DNA of 17,908 bases, taken from Cephalothrix spiralis. Lineage: Eukaryota > Nemertea > Palaeonemertea > Archinemertea > Cephalotrichidae. The stretch spans positions 1-17,908 of the forward strand of contig JAUCNG010376704.1 of NCBI GenBank assembly GCA_032353305.1, read 5' to 3'. Positions 16,244 through 17,908 of this stretch are shown one piece after another; within the stretch, counting starts at the first letter, position 1, and each line of letters begins with the position of its first letter. Under the pieces are notes generated by a model. That model was not told the DNA's origin and searched no databases. It saw nothing but the letters and a program-made list of their open reading frames with translations. A program made the translations under genes and the position numbers.

Positions 16244-17643
16244 TGCTCAGTCGTATTTAAACTTACAATGAGTCTATCTCATAAGCAAGAATGCCAAGGC
16301 TTTGAACAGCGCGTACTGTGCCGAGGCGAAAACGTCATCGAGAACATATAGTTATATATGCATGGGCTTTACAAGCCAACGAATGATAGATTTAAGGCCT
16401 TTGACCATATGCATATCGCATGGCTTCCGTTATAGAGCTTCTATGATAATTAGTTTGAGGTACCTTTTATGTAAATATGTGTGGCTCTTTTGCAGTGCGG
16501 ATAACATGATGTTATCTAGTGGACTTATATATTGTCTCGTATACAGTGCGTCCCCCCAGAAAGGTAATCCAACTTTAAAAATGTATGATGCGAAAACTTA
16601 GAACTCTGGGGAAATATTATGTATCCATCATTTAAAAACATTTAATTGCCTTTCTATTGATACCACATAAAGTGAATTGCCGTCACGCATGACTGAATAC
16701 GAGTCATTTGAAGAAGACACAATGAAATCAGACAAAAAATAAAAGGAGACTATTTTTATTCGCCAATAACAACATTATGGCCTAGTGTATTGCACCATTA
16801 ACACGTTAATTTGGATTACCTTTTTTGGGACACACTGTACAATGAAGTTGAGATTAAAATTTATTATAATTCAAGATTTATGCATTATCAAAAGTAGATT
16901 TATAATACTACTTCAGGCTTTATAGATCGGTTTCTCAACACATGATTACCCGTATGTCTAGACTAATTTCCTTCTACTATACTATTGGCCGTACTATTGA
17001 CCGTATTGATAATCGTTTAAATATTTATGTTTAAATATTATATCTGAAAAGGCTCATATTTGCAACTAAATGCGGCACATGTCAATTGTTAAAACTGAAA
17101 TTAAAGTTAACTACTTGAGCAATTAGTGGAAGTATATTGAAAATATATACTCTGCTGTAAGGATGACTTCACCTGTTTTGATAATAGCGTGCGCACGAAG
17201 AACATTTCCGGTTTCAACTCCCATCTTTTGAAAAAACCCTGTCAGCTGCTCAGCGTTATGCATGCCCATGACCCAAAGGCATGTTCATTATCTGTTCCAT
17301 AAAAGGTGAATAGGTCTCAGATGAAATTGATGATAAACGAGTGAGATATTATTCAGCATGACAAATTTTCTGTTTCTGGGGGGAAAATCTATAAATGATG
17401 AGAAACAATTAAGAGGAATTGGAAAAATATAATAACAAAAAGAGTATGGAAACTGAAGAAATGTTAAATATTGAAAATGTTTTCAAAGATCTTGAGATTT
17501 CGGGGGAGAATGCGAAGCGGCAGTGATTGCATTATTTGAACGATTGGAGATCATTGAAGCCCTGGATATCGTTGAAAACTAAAAATAGAAAATGAGTCTT
17601 ATGCACCACGTCTTTGGCCTTTAAAACGTATATAATAAAATTA
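16244..17643. other. Non-coding stretch with minor tandem duplications
   Basis: ACTATTGGCCGT/ACTATTGACCGT (16981-17004, period 12) and GTTTAAATATT twice (17015 and 17029, period 14) lie close together. CGTGCGCACG near 17188 is a perfect 10-base palindrome. The plus frame 16302-16601 (99 codons, phrases such as CISHGFRYRAS) matches no family I know and has no supportive context. Confidence 0.5.
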
Positions 17644-17724
17644 CTATGTTTTATCCACCGCCGGGAACCGTACATTTGCGCCCGAACAATCTCGCGATGC
17701 TGCGATGAGGTCATCTATCGCCAT
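17644..17724 (-). CDS. Candidate first coding exon or very short ORF, unknown
   Basis: The minus-strand ATG at 17724 sits in CAAATGGCG, which also fits a YY1 motif overlapping a start codon, an arrangement known from some animal genes. The frame gives MAIDDLIAASRDCSGANVRF + PAVDKT and stops at 17644. A donor inside it (for example at GTACGG or GTGGAT) would be weak. A second frame from 17714 stays open for 60 codons (MTSSQHREIVRAQ...). The DNA from 17650 to 17810 has about 17 CpGs, far above its surroundings. Upstream on the minus strand are TATTTAAA (about 17813-17820) and GAAACGAAAC (17759-17750). No family recognised. Confidence 0.2.
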   Translation of the reverse strand: MAIDDLIAASRDCSGANVRFPAVDKT

Positions 17725-17820
17725 TTGATTTTTCCTGGCTCAGACTAATGTTTCGTTTCGCGTATTTTTCGGGCGCTTTACACAGACTTCTTCTTACGAG
17801 CCCGACGTCTTGTTTAAATA
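17650..17820 (-). promoter_or_regulatory. CpG-dense patch, possible promoter
   Basis: About 17 CpG dinucleotides in 160 bp, with GCGCCCG, CTCGCGATG, TTCGCGTA, CGGGCGC and CCCGACGTC, in an otherwise CpG-poor AT-rich region. It also holds an ISRE-like GAAACGAAAC on the minus strand (17759-17750) and a YY1-like AAATGGCG over the ATG at 17724. A promoter is inferred; a GC-rich repeat is the alternative. Confidence 0.25.
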
Positions 17821-17908
17821 TGGTGTCATTTTAAGTGTTTTGTTATAAAATGTTGTTAATTGATGTTCCATTATATACTTGTGTTGGTTCCTCATAGCCA
17901 TTAGTTTC
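17821..17908. other. AT-rich end of window
   Basis: Nothing supportable seen. Confidence 0.4.

Noticed and set aside
16302-16601. 99-codon plus-strand ORF
   Set aside because: No recognised domain, no splice or promoter context, length within chance for the window.

Overview
The window looks like non-coding, repeat-rich DNA from an animal nuclear genome. It is AT-rich (roughly 64% A+T by eye) and has no long ORFs, no bacterial gene spacing and no ribosome-binding sites. It carries a tRNA-derived SINE, several short inverted-repeat DNA transposons with target duplications, a long foldback-type structure and a minisatellite. This mix is typical of marine invertebrate genomes (echinoderm, hemichordate or mollusc like), but the exact lineage cannot be read from the sequence. 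No complete protein-coding gene can be supported. The longest stop-free stretch (145 codons, minus strand, 10963-11400) is barely beyond chance. Only two short stretches have gene-like context: a possible internal exon ending at 10080 and a possible minus-strand first exon near 17724.

Layout. 1-1263 is a foldback structure: an inverted copy of a 110-bp unit, an AT-rich dyad centre made of short ACGTTG-type sub-repeats, then seven head-to-tail 110-bp units. 1264-3544 is mostly unique AT-rich DNA with a CCAAT/CRE pair and a 16-bp palindrome beside a TATA-like site. 3545-4395 is a degenerate tandem repeat rich in TGTTCC/GGAACA. 4830-5056 (element A) and 5851-6183 (element B) are two short terminal-inverted-repeat elements with similar ends, inserted at nearly the same heptamer (ATAATAC and ATATTAC). 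A second, one-ended copy of B in inverse orientation lies at 12635-12856, and a possible solo end lies at 6948. 7626-7852 is a further inverted-repeat element (C). 7912-8416 holds diverged duplications and strong adjacent hairpins. 9417-9780 holds a 25-bp tandem duplication and two identical CCGCCATCTTG motifs 150 bp apart. 10411-10657 is an inverted-repeat element (D) with helically phased GCACCTT motifs. 14815-15022 is a minus-strand tRNA-SINE. 16040-16243 is a 30-bp minisatellite. The last 170 bases are CpG-dense, with a YY1-like motif over an ATG on the minus strand.

Taken together this is a gene desert or a long intron/intergenic region shaped by non-autonomous transposons. The most interesting signals are the A/B elements with shared target preference, the foldback array, and element D. 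No transposase, reverse transcriptase or other mobility protein is encoded in the window, so all these elements would depend on enzymes made elsewhere.
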